Below, piece after piece: positions 26,906 through 35,635 of a stretch of 64,000 nucleotides of DNA. The DNA comes from Pseudochrobactrum kiredjianiae (GTDB taxonomy: Bacteria; Pseudomonadota; Alphaproteobacteria; Rhizobiales; Rhizobiaceae): the NCBI RefSeq assembly GCF_030362795.1, contig NZ_JAUCBM010000013.1, positions 17,439-81,438 on the forward strand. Direction: 5' to 3'. The notes under the pieces were generated by a model, which saw only the letters and a program-made list of their open reading frames with translations, made no database searches and had not been told where the DNA came from. How positions within the stretch are numbered: the stretch's first letter is position 1; every line of letters begins with the position of its first letter. The translations under genes and the position numbers were made by a program.

Positions 26906-27391
26906 ATGAAACGCATTTTGTTTGCCGGAGCTGCGGCACTTGTACTGACCTCTGCTGCATCTGCGCAGGTATTGCAAGAAAAAAACATGCCGCTGAACCT
27001 TGCGGTAAACATTGCCAATGAAACAATCGCTGCCTGCTCTGCAAAGGGTTACAATGCTTCTGTTGCAGTTGTTGACCGTGCCGGTGTGCTGCGCACATTG
27101 CTGCGCGCTGACAATGCCGGCGCCCATACACCAGCCGCTGCAACTGCAAAGGCTTACACCTCTGCATCTTCCCGCACACCAACCGGCATGATGGCAGAAA
27201 ATATTCAGAAAAATCCAACTGCTGCTGAACTGGCCAATATTCCGGGCTTTCTCGTCTTGGCAGGCGGTGTGCCGGTGAAGATCGGTGACGAAACCATTGG
27301 TGCAATCGGCGTTGGTGGCGCACCGGGTGGTCATCTGGATGAAGCCTGTGCCGTGGCTGCGTTGGATAAAGTAAAAGACCAGCTTAAATAA
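26906..27391 (+). CDS. Exported GlcG/HbpS-like heme-binding protein
   Basis: A 161-residue protein of the GlcG/HbpS (DUF336) family with a Sec signal peptide (LVLTSAASAQ). Core motifs are NETIAACSAKGYNASVAVVD, NAGAHTPAAATAKAYTSAS and IPGFLVLAGGVPVKIGDE followed by GAIGVGGAPGGHLDE. HbpS binds heme outside the cell and senses redox stress. CAGGAG precedes the start. It is followed by an ankyrin-repeat gene in the same direction and may be co-transcribed with it. Confidence 0.88.
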   Translation: MKRILFAGAAALVLTSAASAQVLQEKNMPLNLAVNIANETIAACSAKGYNASVAVVDRAGVLRTLLRADNAGAHTPAAATAKAYTSASSRTPTGMMAENIQKNPTAAELANIPGFLVLAGGVPVKIGDETIGAIGVGGAPGGHLDEACAVAALDKVKDQLK

Positions 27392-27462
27392 TAAATCAAC
27401 CGTCGTTCTGTTGTTTCAGGACGGCGGTTCAATCATTATGAAATCCCGATAAGGAGAGCGTG

Positions 27463-28143
27463 GTGTCCCGTTTTTTATCAATACGTAAAATCCTGAAAAG
27501 CACTCTGCTTATTGCCGGTCTGATAGTGACAATGACGGGAGTTTCCATGTCCGAAACGACGAGCAAAGAACGCCAAATGCTTGAGGCGGCAGCGTCCGGT
27601 GATGTGGCCACTATTCAGCAACTGCTGAAAGACGGCGTGAATGCGGATACACGCAATGATCATCGCCAGACAGCTTTGTTGCTGGCAACGCATAATAATC
27701 AGATTGAAGCTGCAAAAGTGCTGATTGATGCCGGTGCGGATGTCAATGCCAAGGATATGATACAAGACAGCCCTTATCTTTATGCCGGTGCACGCGGTCA
27801 TCTGGAAATTCTCAAAATAACCTTGTCTCACGGGGCCGATCTGAAAAGCACCAACCGTTTTGGCGGTACGGCTTTAATTCCTGCATCCGAGCGTGGCCAT
27901 GTAGAGACAGTGCGCACACTGATTGAGGCAGGTGTTGATGTGGATCATATCAACCGCCTCGGCTGGACAGCGCTAATTGAAGCTGTGATCCTGAGTGATG
28001 GTGGTCCGGCTCATGTGCAAATTGTGAAATTGCTGAAAGATGCTGGCGCAGATTTGTCCATCAAAGATAATGACGGCGTAACGGCACTTCAGCACGCTAA
28101 AAAGCGCGGCTATACAGAAATTGTCGCGGTTCTTGAAAAGTAA
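27463..28143 (+). CDS. Exported ankyrin-repeat protein
   Basis: About 226 residues with an N-terminal signal/anchor (LKSTLLIAGLIVTMTGVSMS) and five to six ankyrin repeats, e.g. NDHRQTALLLATHNNQIEAA, VLIDAGADVNAKD, GGTALIPASERGHVETVRTL and DGVTALQHAKKRGYTEIV. GTG at 27463 has the best spacing from AAGGAG; GTG 27460 is possible. Periplasmic ankyrin proteins next to heme or catalase proteins often act as chaperones or heme-handling partners; that role here is inference. Confidence 0.85.
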   Translation: MSRFLSIRKILKSTLLIAGLIVTMTGVSMSETTSKERQMLEAAASGDVATIQQLLKDGVNADTRNDHRQTALLLATHNNQIEAAKVLIDAGADVNAKDMIQDSPYLYAGARGHLEILKITLSHGADLKSTNRFGGTALIPASERGHVETVRTLIEAGVDVDHINRLGWTALIEAVILSDGGPAHVQIVKLLKDAGADLSIKDNDGVTALQHAKKRGYTEIVAVLEK

Positions 28144-28246
28144 AACTAATAAGTTTGTAAAATAAATTTTACTGTTCATGTTACGATGGAAATTATAGCC
28201 ATAATAGGCTTTGATACAACGCGTAACAGCCTTAAGGATAGTGAAT

Positions 28247-28660
28247 ATGCCGGTTCAACAGCAGTCAGAAAACAATGCCTCGAGAGAGGATATTGCTGCG
28301 ATCATTGCTGAACGTAGCCGTCATTTTCATCTGCAATGGTTTAAAGACCTGTTTTCCGGCCGCTTGTCTCTCGGTGACACATTCTGGCTGGGTTATCTTG
28401 GCAGTGCTCTGATTATTGCGCCTGTCACATTCGTATTTTTTATTTTGGCGCGAGGGTTTCTACCCAGCACCTATTTTAGTCTGGTTCTGGCAGTTTGGTT
28501 TTGCCTGATAAGCCTCTATTACATCGCATTATTTATGGCTGTTGTCCGCAAGGCCCTAAGCACGCCTGAAGCAGCTGGCTGGAGATGGGCAGCAGTTTTG
28601 TTTGCTCTGCTCAGCACCATGGGGCTGCTCACCAGAGTTTATGCCTATCTTGCTACATGA
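28247..28660 (+). CDS. Small membrane protein of unknown function
   Basis: From ATG 28247 (AAGGAT upstream) the product has 137 residues. A charged N-terminal region (NASREDIAAIIAERSRHFHL) precedes three hydrophobic segments: YLGSALIIAPVTFVFFILA, LVLAVWFCLISLYYIALFMA and WAAVLFALLSTMGLL. No family is recognised. It is convergent with the pentapeptide-repeat gene, 17 bases away. Confidence 0.7.
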   Translation: MPVQQQSENNASREDIAAIIAERSRHFHLQWFKDLFSGRLSLGDTFWLGYLGSALIIAPVTFVFFILARGFLPSTYFSLVLAVWFCLISLYYIALFMAVVRKALSTPEAAGWRWAAVLFALLSTMGLLTRVYAYLAT

Positions 28661-28677
28661 GCGATTGTGTGTGTGCT

Positions 28678-29328
28678 TTACAGCACCAGCAGGCCGATAC
28701 CGCTGAGAATATCTGTTGCCTGACTTTTGGAAATGATCGCGCCTTTGAGCACTGCTGCATCATGAAAAGTGAGGCTACCCAAGTCACAGCCGCGAAGGTC
28801 TGCGCCTTTAAATTTGCTCAAACGCAGTGAAGCGCCGCGCATCCGGCAATCTTGAAACACGGTCTCACGGAAATCACACTCCCTGAGATCAGCCTCGCTG
28901 AAATCCATATTGATCAGAGTTTTCTTGCGGAACGAAACGCGCGGCAGAAAAGCGGCGACTAGCAAACATTCTTCAAAATCAGTGCCAATCAGGCTGCACT
29001 CGGTGAAATCCGCACCGGTCAGTTTCGATTGTGAGAATTTGGCGCTGTTGAGATTGGAGCGGTTCCAGAGCGTATTGGACAGATCGCAATTTTGAAACTG
29101 CGCCGCATTGCCTTCACTATTGGACAGGTTTACGCCACTGAGCCGGCATTTAATAAATTGCGTATCGGTAATAACCGCAGCTTTGAGATTACAGCCGACA
29201 AATGTGCAATCTGTAAAAACACAATCGGACAGATCGCTGCCGGATAAATCCGCACCGTCAAATCGTTGACCGCTGATATTTCGCGTGCCACCAGCAATCT
29301 GGCTAAGAAGTGTATCAGTCACAGGCAT
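28678..29328 (-). CDS. Pentapeptide-repeat protein, Qnr-like in size
   Basis: A 216-residue right-handed quadrilateral beta-helix protein built of A(D/N)LXX-type repeats (FDGADLSGSDLSDC, KLTGADFTECSLIG, FKGADLRGCDLGSL). Length, an interruption after FEECLLVAAFL and a C-terminal helix (KSQATDILSGIGLLVL) resemble the Qnr/McbG group that protects DNA gyrase from quinolones or toxins. Many pentapeptide proteins lack this role, so function is unproven. It is preceded by a 31-residue membrane peptide seven bases upstream. Confidence 0.8.
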   Translation of the reverse strand: MPVTDTLLSQIAGGTRNISGQRFDGADLSGSDLSDCVFTDCTFVGCNLKAAVITDTQFIKCRLSGVNLSNSEGNAAQFQNCDLSNTLWNRSNLNSAKFSQSKLTGADFTECSLIGTDFEECLLVAAFLPRVSFRKKTLINMDFSEADLRECDFRETVFQDCRMRGASLRLSKFKGADLRGCDLGSLTFHDAAVLKGAIISKSQATDILSGIGLLVL

Positions 29329-29335
29329 AGCGCTG

Positions 29336-29431
29336 TCAGCGCTTACGGGTCAGAACAGCAAAAGCTACGCAACCGGCCAAACCGAAAGCGATAATTCCCT
29401 GAACAAGGAAAACCCACTGTATCGAGCTCAT
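29336..29431 (-). CDS. 31-residue single-helix membrane peptide
   Basis: ATG at 29431 on the minus strand opens a 31-codon frame: a short MSSIQW head, one hydrophobic helix (VFLVQGIIAFGLAGCVAFAV) and a basic tail LTRKR. That is a classic positive-inside small membrane protein. AAAGGTGA just before the ATG can serve as ribosome-binding site. The TGA is seven bases before the pentapeptide-repeat gene, so the two are likely co-translated. No family recognised. Confidence 0.65.
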   Translation of the reverse strand: MSSIQWVFLVQGIIAFGLAGCVAFAVLTRKR

Positions 29432-29521
29432 GATATCACCTTTCATTCGTTTGAAATTATATGATCTGTGCAGTGCTTTATCACTCTCACGCGGCGCTGT
29501 CAGCTTTTTAAATATGATTAT

Positions 29522-29626
29522 TACAGCGGTTTAAGTTAAAGCTGAATCGTTCAAACCGCTGTAACTATTTGTTTTTACGCATTATCCGACGCAAAACCGC
29601 TTCGCACTTTTGCTGGAAATGCTTTA
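29522..29626. repeat. RIME-like mosaic palindromic repeat (family 1, copy C)
   Basis: Left palindrome TACAGCGGTTT...AAACCGCTGTA, then TTTTTACGCATTATCCGACG and CAAAACCGCTTCGCACTTTTGC followed by TGGAAATGC. The right half has the same layout as copy A (TTTTACGCGCATCTTATCCG followed by AAAACCGCGAACACTTTTC). Confidence 0.7.
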
Positions 29627-29644
29627 AAGACCAGAATTAAAAAA

Positions 29645-29670
29645 AACGGCGGTGTTTGCACACCGCCGTT
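29645..29670 (-). terminator. Terminator of the proVWX-type operon
   Basis: AACGGCGGTGT / ACACCGCCGTT arms (29645-29655, 29660-29670). On the minus strand the stem is followed by six T residues. It lies 22 bases past the proX stop. Confidence 0.9.
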
Positions 29671-29691
29671 GTAATCTTAAGCTATCCGTTT

Positions 29692-30558
29692 TTACTCGGC
29701 CAGCCATTCTTTAATACGATCAGGATTGTCGGCAATATATTTGTCAACGGCCTTATCATAAGACGTTTCCTGAGCCTCAAACATCGCTTTTTCGAGGTCT
29801 GCCAGCGGGATATTCATCTTCTCCAGCAGCGAAGCGACTTTCGGATTGTCTTCCTTAAAGCCTTTACGGGCGAGGGCATTCACATGCTCTGCGGCACCGA
29901 GCGCACCTTCAGGATCTTCCAGATAGCGCAGTTTGTATTTACCGAACATCCAGTGCGGGCTCCATGCGGTTGCCACGAACCAGCCGTCAGAGCGGGTAGC
30001 GCGATCAACGGTTGTGAGCATCGCTGCTTCACTGGAGATTTGCAGCTTGTAATTCAGGCCGTATTTCTTCACGGCTTCTTCTGAAAGGCGGGTCAGACCG
30101 GCACCCGGATCGATACCCTGAATCTGGCCTTTGAGTTTCTCGTGAATTTCAGCTTTCTTCAGGTCTTCAATCGACTTGATATCGCTTTCAGGTACGCTGG
30201 AAGGCACAACCCAGCCGAGCTTTGCACCTTCATAGAGTGGGCCCAAATTTTCAACTTTACCTTCAACGCGCTTGTAGTAATCAGCATGTGTTGCAGGCAG
30301 CCAAGCCATCAGCATGGCATCAAGATCGCCGCGGCTTACGCCCTGATAAAGTGGTGCAACATCGGTCTGCACCAGTTCGACTTTTTGATCCAGATTATCC
30401 TGAATAAGTTTAGCGGCGAGTTTGGTGACAAACTCAGCATCGGACCACGGAGCCCAACCGATTTTCACCACTTTGGCATCGCTTGCAGCAAATGCTGAAG
30501 TTGCCATGGTTCCCGCCAGCAATGCCGCCAGGCTTAGACGTGTCAGTTTCCCGAACAT
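29692..30558 (-). CDS. proX: Glycine betaine/proline-type ABC transporter substrate-binding protein
   Basis: A 288-residue periplasmic binding protein with a Sec signal (LLAGTMATSAFA). Features of the OpuAC/ProX family: VKIGWAPWSDAEFVTKLAAK at the mature start, MLMAWLPATHADYY, GIDPGAGLTRLSEEAV and the aromatic-rich GWFVATAWSPHWMF that forms the cage for quaternary amines. It is last in the operon, behind permease and ATPase genes. Quaternary-ammonium uptake for osmoprotection or catabolism is the likely role; the exact ligand is not determined. Confidence 0.9.
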   Translation of the reverse strand: MFGKLTRLSLAALLAGTMATSAFAASDAKVVKIGWAPWSDAEFVTKLAAKLIQDNLDQKVELVQTDVAPLYQGVSRGDLDAMLMAWLPATHADYYKRVEGKVENLGPLYEGAKLGWVVPSSVPESDIKSIEDLKKAEIHEKLKGQIQGIDPGAGLTRLSEEAVKKYGLNYKLQISSEAAMLTTVDRATRSDGWFVATAWSPHWMFGKYKLRYLEDPEGALGAAEHVNALARKGFKEDNPKVASLLEKMNIPLADLEKAMFEAQETSYDKAVDKYIADNPDRIKEWLAE

Positions 30559-30590
30559 ATCTTCTCCTTTAAGGTTTTTGTATTCTCAGA

Positions 30591-31502
30591 TTATGCTTCC
30601 TGCTTACGCAGGGATGGTGTTTGTGTGCTGCCGGTTTCCGGCTGCTTACGCAGCGCTGCAAAGCGCTTGAACAGGCTTGGTTGAGGTTTGCCGAAGCTCT
30701 GGGTAATGCGGTCAAGAACCACAGCCAGAATAACTACGGCCAGTCCACCTTCAAAACCGGTGCCGACATCAAGGCGCTGAATACCTGTGAGAACTGTATT
30801 ACCCAAACCACCGGCACCAATCATCGAGGCAATAACCACCATCGAAAGTGACAGCATGATTGTCTGGTTAATACCGGTCATGATGGAAGGCAGAGCATTT
30901 GGCAGCTGCACTTTGAACAGCAACTGCCGTGACGTACAACCAAAAGCCAGACCGGCCTCAACGAACTCACCATGCACCTGACGAATACCCAGATTGGTCA
31001 GACGTACTACCGGCGGCATCGCAAAAATTACAGTCGCGATAGTACCGGGCACGGCACCCAGACCGAAGAACATGGCCGCCGGAATGAGATAAACGAAGGC
31101 AGGCATGGTCTGCATCAGGTCGAGTGCGGGACGAATAATCGTCGCCAGCACTTCACTGCGTGCCATGGCAATACCCATCGGAATACCAACTACAATCGCA
31201 ATGAAGGTTGCCGCCAATACCAGTGACAGACTTTCCATCGTACCGGACCACAGCCCCATATGATGAACAAGCGCTAATGCTAAAGCGGTGAAAATCGCAA
31301 ATTTCCAGCCAACGCGCCAAAGCGACAGCAATGCCAGAATGATAATACCCGCCACAGGTGGAATGGCCAGCAATCCGCCCTGAATACCACCGGTTACAAA
31401 ACCAATCACGGCTGCGATCATATCAAGCGCCGGTGTAAAGTGGTCGAGAATATAGTTTACTGTGATATCGGCACCTTTGCCGATACTAAAATTCATATCC
31501 AT
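30591..31502 (-). CDS. proW: Glycine betaine/proline-type ABC transporter permease
   Basis: A 303-residue inner-membrane permease of the ProW/OpuAB family with about six helices. The BPD-transport EAA loop is near EAGLAFGCTSRQLLFKVQLP. Other hallmarks are LDLMQTMPAFVYLIPAAMFF and VIASMIGAGGLGNTVL. It lies between the ATPase and binding-protein genes with gaps of 21 and 32 bases. It forms the pore of the osmoprotectant importer. Confidence 0.92.
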   Translation of the reverse strand: MDMNFSIGKGADITVNYILDHFTPALDMIAAVIGFVTGGIQGGLLAIPPVAGIIILALLSLWRVGWKFAIFTALALALVHHMGLWSGTMESLSLVLAATFIAIVVGIPMGIAMARSEVLATIIRPALDLMQTMPAFVYLIPAAMFFGLGAVPGTIATVIFAMPPVVRLTNLGIRQVHGEFVEAGLAFGCTSRQLLFKVQLPNALPSIMTGINQTIMLSLSMVVIASMIGAGGLGNTVLTGIQRLDVGTGFEGGLAVVILAVVLDRITQSFGKPQPSLFKRFAALRKQPETGSTQTPSLRKQEA

Positions 31503-31523
31503 ATTTATACCAATCGTTTCAGC

Positions 31524-32756
31524 TCAACCGGCGCGGTCAAGCGTTTCCAGCAATGCCGACTTAGAAATCGCGCCGACATATCGGTTTTTTTCATCAACAA
31601 CCGGAACCGGCCAGCGGCTTTCAGCAACGCGTCCAAGCACGTTGGAAAGCGGTTCGCTTGCATCGATAGGAACGATATCGCTCAAAAATGCTTCCCTGTA
31701 GGGATGCGGCGATTTGTTTTTAACTTTCTCAATCAGAGAGTCCTGACTGATCATGCCGTGATAGCTGCGGTCTCGGCCGACAATAACAGCAATGTCACGA
31801 CCGGTCGTTTCCATCTGCTCCAGTGCGGAAGCCGCAGCAACACCCTGACGGTCAATAATCGTCAGCAGCGTTTTACGCGCCACATCACCGGCAGAAAATA
31901 CATGCGAGACATCAACATTCTTAAAGAAAGAGCGCACATAATCATTGGCCGGTTTAGAGACAATCTCATCCGGTGTGCCGACCTGAACAACCTTGCCGTG
32001 CTGCATAATGCAAATACGGTCGCCGATACGCATGGCTTCATCAAGGTCATGGCTGACGAAGATGATCGTGCGGCTGTTTTCTGATTGCAAGCGGATCAGC
32101 TCATCCTGCATTTCTGTGCGGATGAGAGGATCAAGCGCCGAGAAGGCTTCGTCCATCAGCAGGATTGTCGGTTCATTCGCCAATGCGCGGGCAAGGCCGA
32201 CGCGCTGTTTCATCCCCCCCGAAAGCTGCTCTGGCATGCTCTGGGCATAGGGTTCCAGACCGACGGCGGTGAGCGCTTTCATTGCGCGCTCATGGCGCTC
32301 GGCCTCAGCCATGCCTGCAACTTCAAGTCCGAAGGCTGCATTGTTGAGAACTGTACGGTTTGGCAGCAATGCGAATGACTGAAACACCATGCTCATATCG
32401 CGGCGGCGAAGATCAATCAGCTCGCGTTTTGACATTTTGGTAATGTCTCGACCATCAACGGCAATTACGCCGGATGTAGGCTCAATCAACCGGTTGAGCA
32501 GACGGAGCAAAGTAGATTTGCCGGAGCCGGACAAACCCATGATGACAAAAATCTCGCCATCCATGATTTCAAAGCTGGCACCGTCAACGCCGATTGTGCA
32601 GCCTGTGTCTTTGTGAATTTCAGTTTTACTCTTACCGGAACGCAGTTGGGTCATCGCTTTTTCCGGCCTGTCGCCAAAGACTTTAAAAACATCTTTCAAA
32701 GATAGTTTCGCTGTCTTTGCCTCATCCATACTTATTTCATTCGTATAAATATCCAT
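31524..32756 (-). CDS. proV: Glycine betaine/proline-type ABC transporter ATP-binding protein with CBS domains
   Basis: A 410-residue ATPase. Walker A GLSGSGKSTLLRLLNRL, signature LSGGMKQRVGLARALA, Walker B LLMDEAFSALDPL and the His switch VSHDLDEAMRIGD are all intact. The C-terminal 130 residues form tandem CBS domains (DIAVIVGRDRSYHGMISQDS; SRWPVPVVDEKNRYVGAI), the ionic-strength sensor of ProV/OpuAA. It is first in the operon. A mini-ORF MAGLT ends three bases before the start, and no good ribosome-binding site lies directly ahead of it. ATG 32729 is an alternative start. Confidence 0.94.
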   Translation of the reverse strand: MDIYTNEISMDEAKTAKLSLKDVFKVFGDRPEKAMTQLRSGKSKTEIHKDTGCTIGVDGASFEIMDGEIFVIMGLSGSGKSTLLRLLNRLIEPTSGVIAVDGRDITKMSKRELIDLRRRDMSMVFQSFALLPNRTVLNNAAFGLEVAGMAEAERHERAMKALTAVGLEPYAQSMPEQLSGGMKQRVGLARALANEPTILLMDEAFSALDPLIRTEMQDELIRLQSENSRTIIFVSHDLDEAMRIGDRICIMQHGKVVQVGTPDEIVSKPANDYVRSFFKNVDVSHVFSAGDVARKTLLTIIDRQGVAAASALEQMETTGRDIAVIVGRDRSYHGMISQDSLIEKVKNKSPHPYREAFLSDIVPIDASEPLSNVLGRVAESRWPVPVVDEKNRYVGAISKSALLETLDRAG

Positions 32757-33050
32757 ATATTAAGTTAACCCTGCCATGACGGCAGACCTATTCTCCTTTT
32801 GTATTCTAAGATACATAAAACCTGCAAAATACGACTATAATCATATAAAAATAATAGTCTTAAAAATGCAGATAAATCGAATTAGATTTGAATTATATAT
32901 CGCAAAACCTCAAAAAAGTCCACCCGAAGCATAAAAAACGTCCCGAAAGCCTGCTGTTCTGGTAGTTGCAGCACGATGCACGCAAGGCGGGCATTAAGAA
33001 AAGAAGGCAATATACGGAGGAAAAACCGGAAGATTTGGTGAGAGATTCTC
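32757..33050. promoter_or_regulatory. Upstream region of the osmoprotectant operon
   Basis: Nearly 300 AT-rich bases hold the operon's 5' region: an AAGGAG at 32793-32798 (minus strand) and a five-codon ORF (32760-32777) just before proV. No gene is supported here; the frame at 32966-33193 runs into the repeat at 33051 and is probably spurious. Confidence 0.35.
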
Positions 33051-33155
33051 TAGAGCGCCGCGCGCCCTCTTGTGCGCAGAAACGTCGCTCGAGCCTTTAT
33101 ATTTATAGCGCAATTTTTACCTTAAACTGTTTCAAGTTTAAGGAAACATGCTGTA
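33051..33155 (-). repeat. Mosaic palindromic repeat (family 2, copy F, inverted)
   Basis: The reverse complement reads TACAGCATGTTTCCTTAAAC...AATATAAAGG...GAGCGACGTTTCTGCGCAC... GCGGCGCTCTA and matches the copies at 5071-5172 and 48128-48233 along its length. The following 286 bases to the DUF982 gene are very AT-rich and show no other feature. Confidence 0.75.
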
Positions 33156-33441
33156 ACGAACAAAAGAGCTGTTTATTTGAGCGCTTCCGGTAAAGCTTGT
33201 AGGCGGTTTTTCGCAGTGACAATGAGCGAAAATAGGATGATTAAACCGGTTCAACGATCTAAAATTTACTAAAATAGAAGTGAATTTTGGAAAGATAATT
33301 AAAGTATAATAATACAAATTAAATTAAAAATATTAAATCATATATATGATTGAATATAATATTTTAAAATACGAATACATGCTTTTATAATTTTATAAAT
33401 CAGGTACTATTCAGGTTACCTTAAACACCAATAGGTAACAT

Positions 33442-33765
33442 ATGAATAGAGTCTGGAGCTTTTCTATAGTTGCCGAACCTGAGGAGGGGCGGATCATTAA
33501 GATATCCGAATGGTCGGATTTATCGATGTTCCTGCTATGTCATTGGCCGGTAAAATACGGCGCAGCTTATACAGCAGCCATTTGCAGTCTTTCTCAGGAT
33601 TTTTATAAGCAATCCAATATTGAGACGATTATACGACTATTTATCGCCGCACTGAAAGAAGCGGAAATTCCATACAAGTTTGAAATGGCCACACCTGCGC
33701 ATGGCCACTCCGAGGTCAGCTTGTCAGCATCCTTTACCAGTCAAATACCGATAACGCCCCTCTGA
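33442..33765 (+). CDS. DUF982 domain protein
   Basis: A 107-residue protein with the DUF982 pattern: MFLLCHWPVKYGAAYTAAIC, a central SLSQDF and AALKEAEIPYKFE. DUF982 proteins are small, of unknown function, and abundant in Rhizobiales, often several per genome. It is convergent with the DosC-like gene with only one base between the stops, and lies in a very AT-rich stretch. Confidence 0.7.
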   Translation: MNRVWSFSIVAEPEEGRIIKISEWSDLSMFLLCHWPVKYGAAYTAAICSLSQDFYKQSNIETIIRLFIAALKEAEIPYKFEMATPAHGHSEVSLSASFTSQIPITPL

Positions 33766-33766
33766 A

Positions 33767-35215
33767 TTAGGCAAGAGGAACCGCGACTTCTGTGCGGTTA
33801 CGACCATTGCGCTTGGCTTTGTAAAGCGCCTGATCTGCCGTTTCAATCATATAGCTGAAGTCCGGATGCCCGTTGAAAGTGGAAACACCGATCGACAACG
33901 TGATATTCTGCACACCGCCATCCGGCAGCAGGAATTGCTGTACGGAGATTTTCTGACGCAGGCGTTCAGCAGTTTCATAGGCCGTAGATGCACTTGCCTC
34001 AATCAGCACCACAAGAAACTCTTCCCCGCCATAACGGAACACAAAGTCGCTGGCGCGGCATTGTGTGAAAATGCTTTCTGCCACTTGTTGCAGAATATGA
34101 TCGCCGCCGCCGTGGCCATAGGTATCATTGATACGTTTGAAATTGTCGATATCGACCATCATAACGCTCAGTTCCATCCGGTTTTGTGTCGCCATTTTGA
34201 CTTCACGCGTCAGAATGGAAGGGAGGAAACGACGGTTCAGCGTGCGGGTTAACGGATCGCGTCCGGTTTCCATCGCTGCTGCAACCTGAAACAGTTCAGC
34301 CAGCAGAAATTTGATTTCACCGGTCTTGTTTTTAAAATTCTCAATGAGATCTGTCAGAATAGGATCAGCATTTACGGTTGCAGCGGCAATGGAAGGCAGC
34401 AGGCTATTATCGACATAGCGCATATCACTGCGGATGTTTTCCAGTACCGGTGAGCCGTGAAAAATCATATCACCTTTATGATGCAACCACAGACCAAAAT
34501 CCGAGCTGGCAAGCGGCGGAAGCGCTGTATCCTGACGAGCGCCATAGAGGCTGAACAGTACCGACTGACTCCATTCCATCAAAGCAGCGCGCTGGGTTTC
34601 GCGCTCCAGTGTCACATCCTGACTGAGCGCAAAGGCACGATAAGCTTCATCTGTCTGGGCATCGCTTTTGGTGTTGGTCACAAAAGCCTGACTCATGATC
34701 TCAATAGCAATATTGATCGCATTGCTGGTATAGCCAGCCAGAATTGCAAAATCCCCGAGACTAATATCCTGATTGCGCAATTTCAGAATAATTTCATTTT
34801 TCAAAAGGCGTGCACCTTGCATCACCACATGGATCGGCACCTGAATACGCGCATGCACTTCGCCGATTTTGCGCTGCTCAGCAACAAAAACCTCAACATC
34901 CATCGTGCGCCCGACGAATAAGCGGCAAAGCCAGCCACGCATCGAATGCTGTAAACGATCATGCACAACCTCCTGCGAGAGGAACGGGCTGGCATCAGGG
35001 TTTTGTAGCAGGCGATCGTAGAATACGCGCACGAGACGATCTTTATCAGCCTCAATCAAATCTGCCATCAGCTTTGCCAAATTATCAGGCAAGCCACGGG
35101 TTAGCTGAACCCATTCCCATTCTGAAGGCATTAGAGGAGGCTGATGAGCGGCATAACCGGCTATCTCTGCTGTGAGAGGGGGAATGTTCAAAACCGTTAT
35201 GTCTCCGTCACTCAT
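33767..35215 (-). CDS. Globin-coupled diguanylate cyclase (DosC-like)
   Basis: About 482 residues in three parts. The N-terminal sensor globin has FYDRLLQNPDASPFLSQEVV, then KIGEVHARIQVPIHVVMQGA, whose His aligns with the proximal heme ligand of DosC/YddV. A middle helical domain (FGLWLHHKGDMIFHGSPVLE) is shared with DosC. The C-terminal GGDEF-type domain has DPLTRTLNRRFLP, MVDIDNFKRINDTYGHGGGD and the active-site loop RYGGEEF. It makes cyclic di-GMP in response to oxygen or another heme ligand. A GTG at 35257 is an alternative start. No phosphodiesterase partner is adjacent. Confidence 0.9.
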   Translation of the reverse strand: MSDGDITVLNIPPLTAEIAGYAAHQPPLMPSEWEWVQLTRGLPDNLAKLMADLIEADKDRLVRVFYDRLLQNPDASPFLSQEVVHDRLQHSMRGWLCRLFVGRTMDVEVFVAEQRKIGEVHARIQVPIHVVMQGARLLKNEIILKLRNQDISLGDFAILAGYTSNAINIAIEIMSQAFVTNTKSDAQTDEAYRAFALSQDVTLERETQRAALMEWSQSVLFSLYGARQDTALPPLASSDFGLWLHHKGDMIFHGSPVLENIRSDMRYVDNSLLPSIAAATVNADPILTDLIENFKNKTGEIKFLLAELFQVAAAMETGRDPLTRTLNRRFLPSILTREVKMATQNRMELSVMMVDIDNFKRINDTYGHGGGDHILQQVAESIFTQCRASDFVFRYGGEEFLVVLIEASASTAYETAERLRQKISVQQFLLPDGGVQNITLSIGVSTFNGHPDFSYMIETADQALYKAKRNGRNRTEVAVPLA

Positions 35216-35593
35216 ATGCTTTGCGGCGCTAATTTTCGGGCAGAAAATCTGCAACACCGATTAAATTTCAAGTAAACCTGTTTCAATGTAAGCAAGATCA
35301 AAACCCTGTGATCAATCTTGCTGTACTATATTGACGGGTACTTGCCATTCTCGCGACCGCTGTAAAAATTATCCAAAATTTCATAATGCAGACTGCCAGC
35401 GTTACATTAAATATCTGCCGGGATAAGCCTCATTTATTGCCCTCAATATAATGTCTGACGAATGAATGAAATACTTAAATTGATATTTTATATAAAAGTT
35501 CAAATCTGCGATTATCATACTGTTTTTATATAAACCTCTCACAATCTCGCTTATTTTTTTTGTTTCGCTCACTCTTGCTGTCTGAAAATTTAA

Positions 35594-35613
35594 TAGATAG
35601 ACTGATCTACCTA
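35594..35613 (+). promoter_or_regulatory. Probable TetR-family operator
   Basis: TAGATAGA-CTGA-TCTACCTA is a palindrome with one mismatch, 22 bases before the TetR-family start codon and next to the A/T-rich run TTTATTATAAAAAG. Position and form fit an autorepressor site for the downstream regulator. Confidence 0.6.
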
Positions 35614-35635
35614 ATTTATTATAAAAAGAGAAAAC

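Noticed and set aside
32966..33193. Frame of 75 codons upstream of proV
   Set aside because: Most of it is the inverted family-2 repeat.
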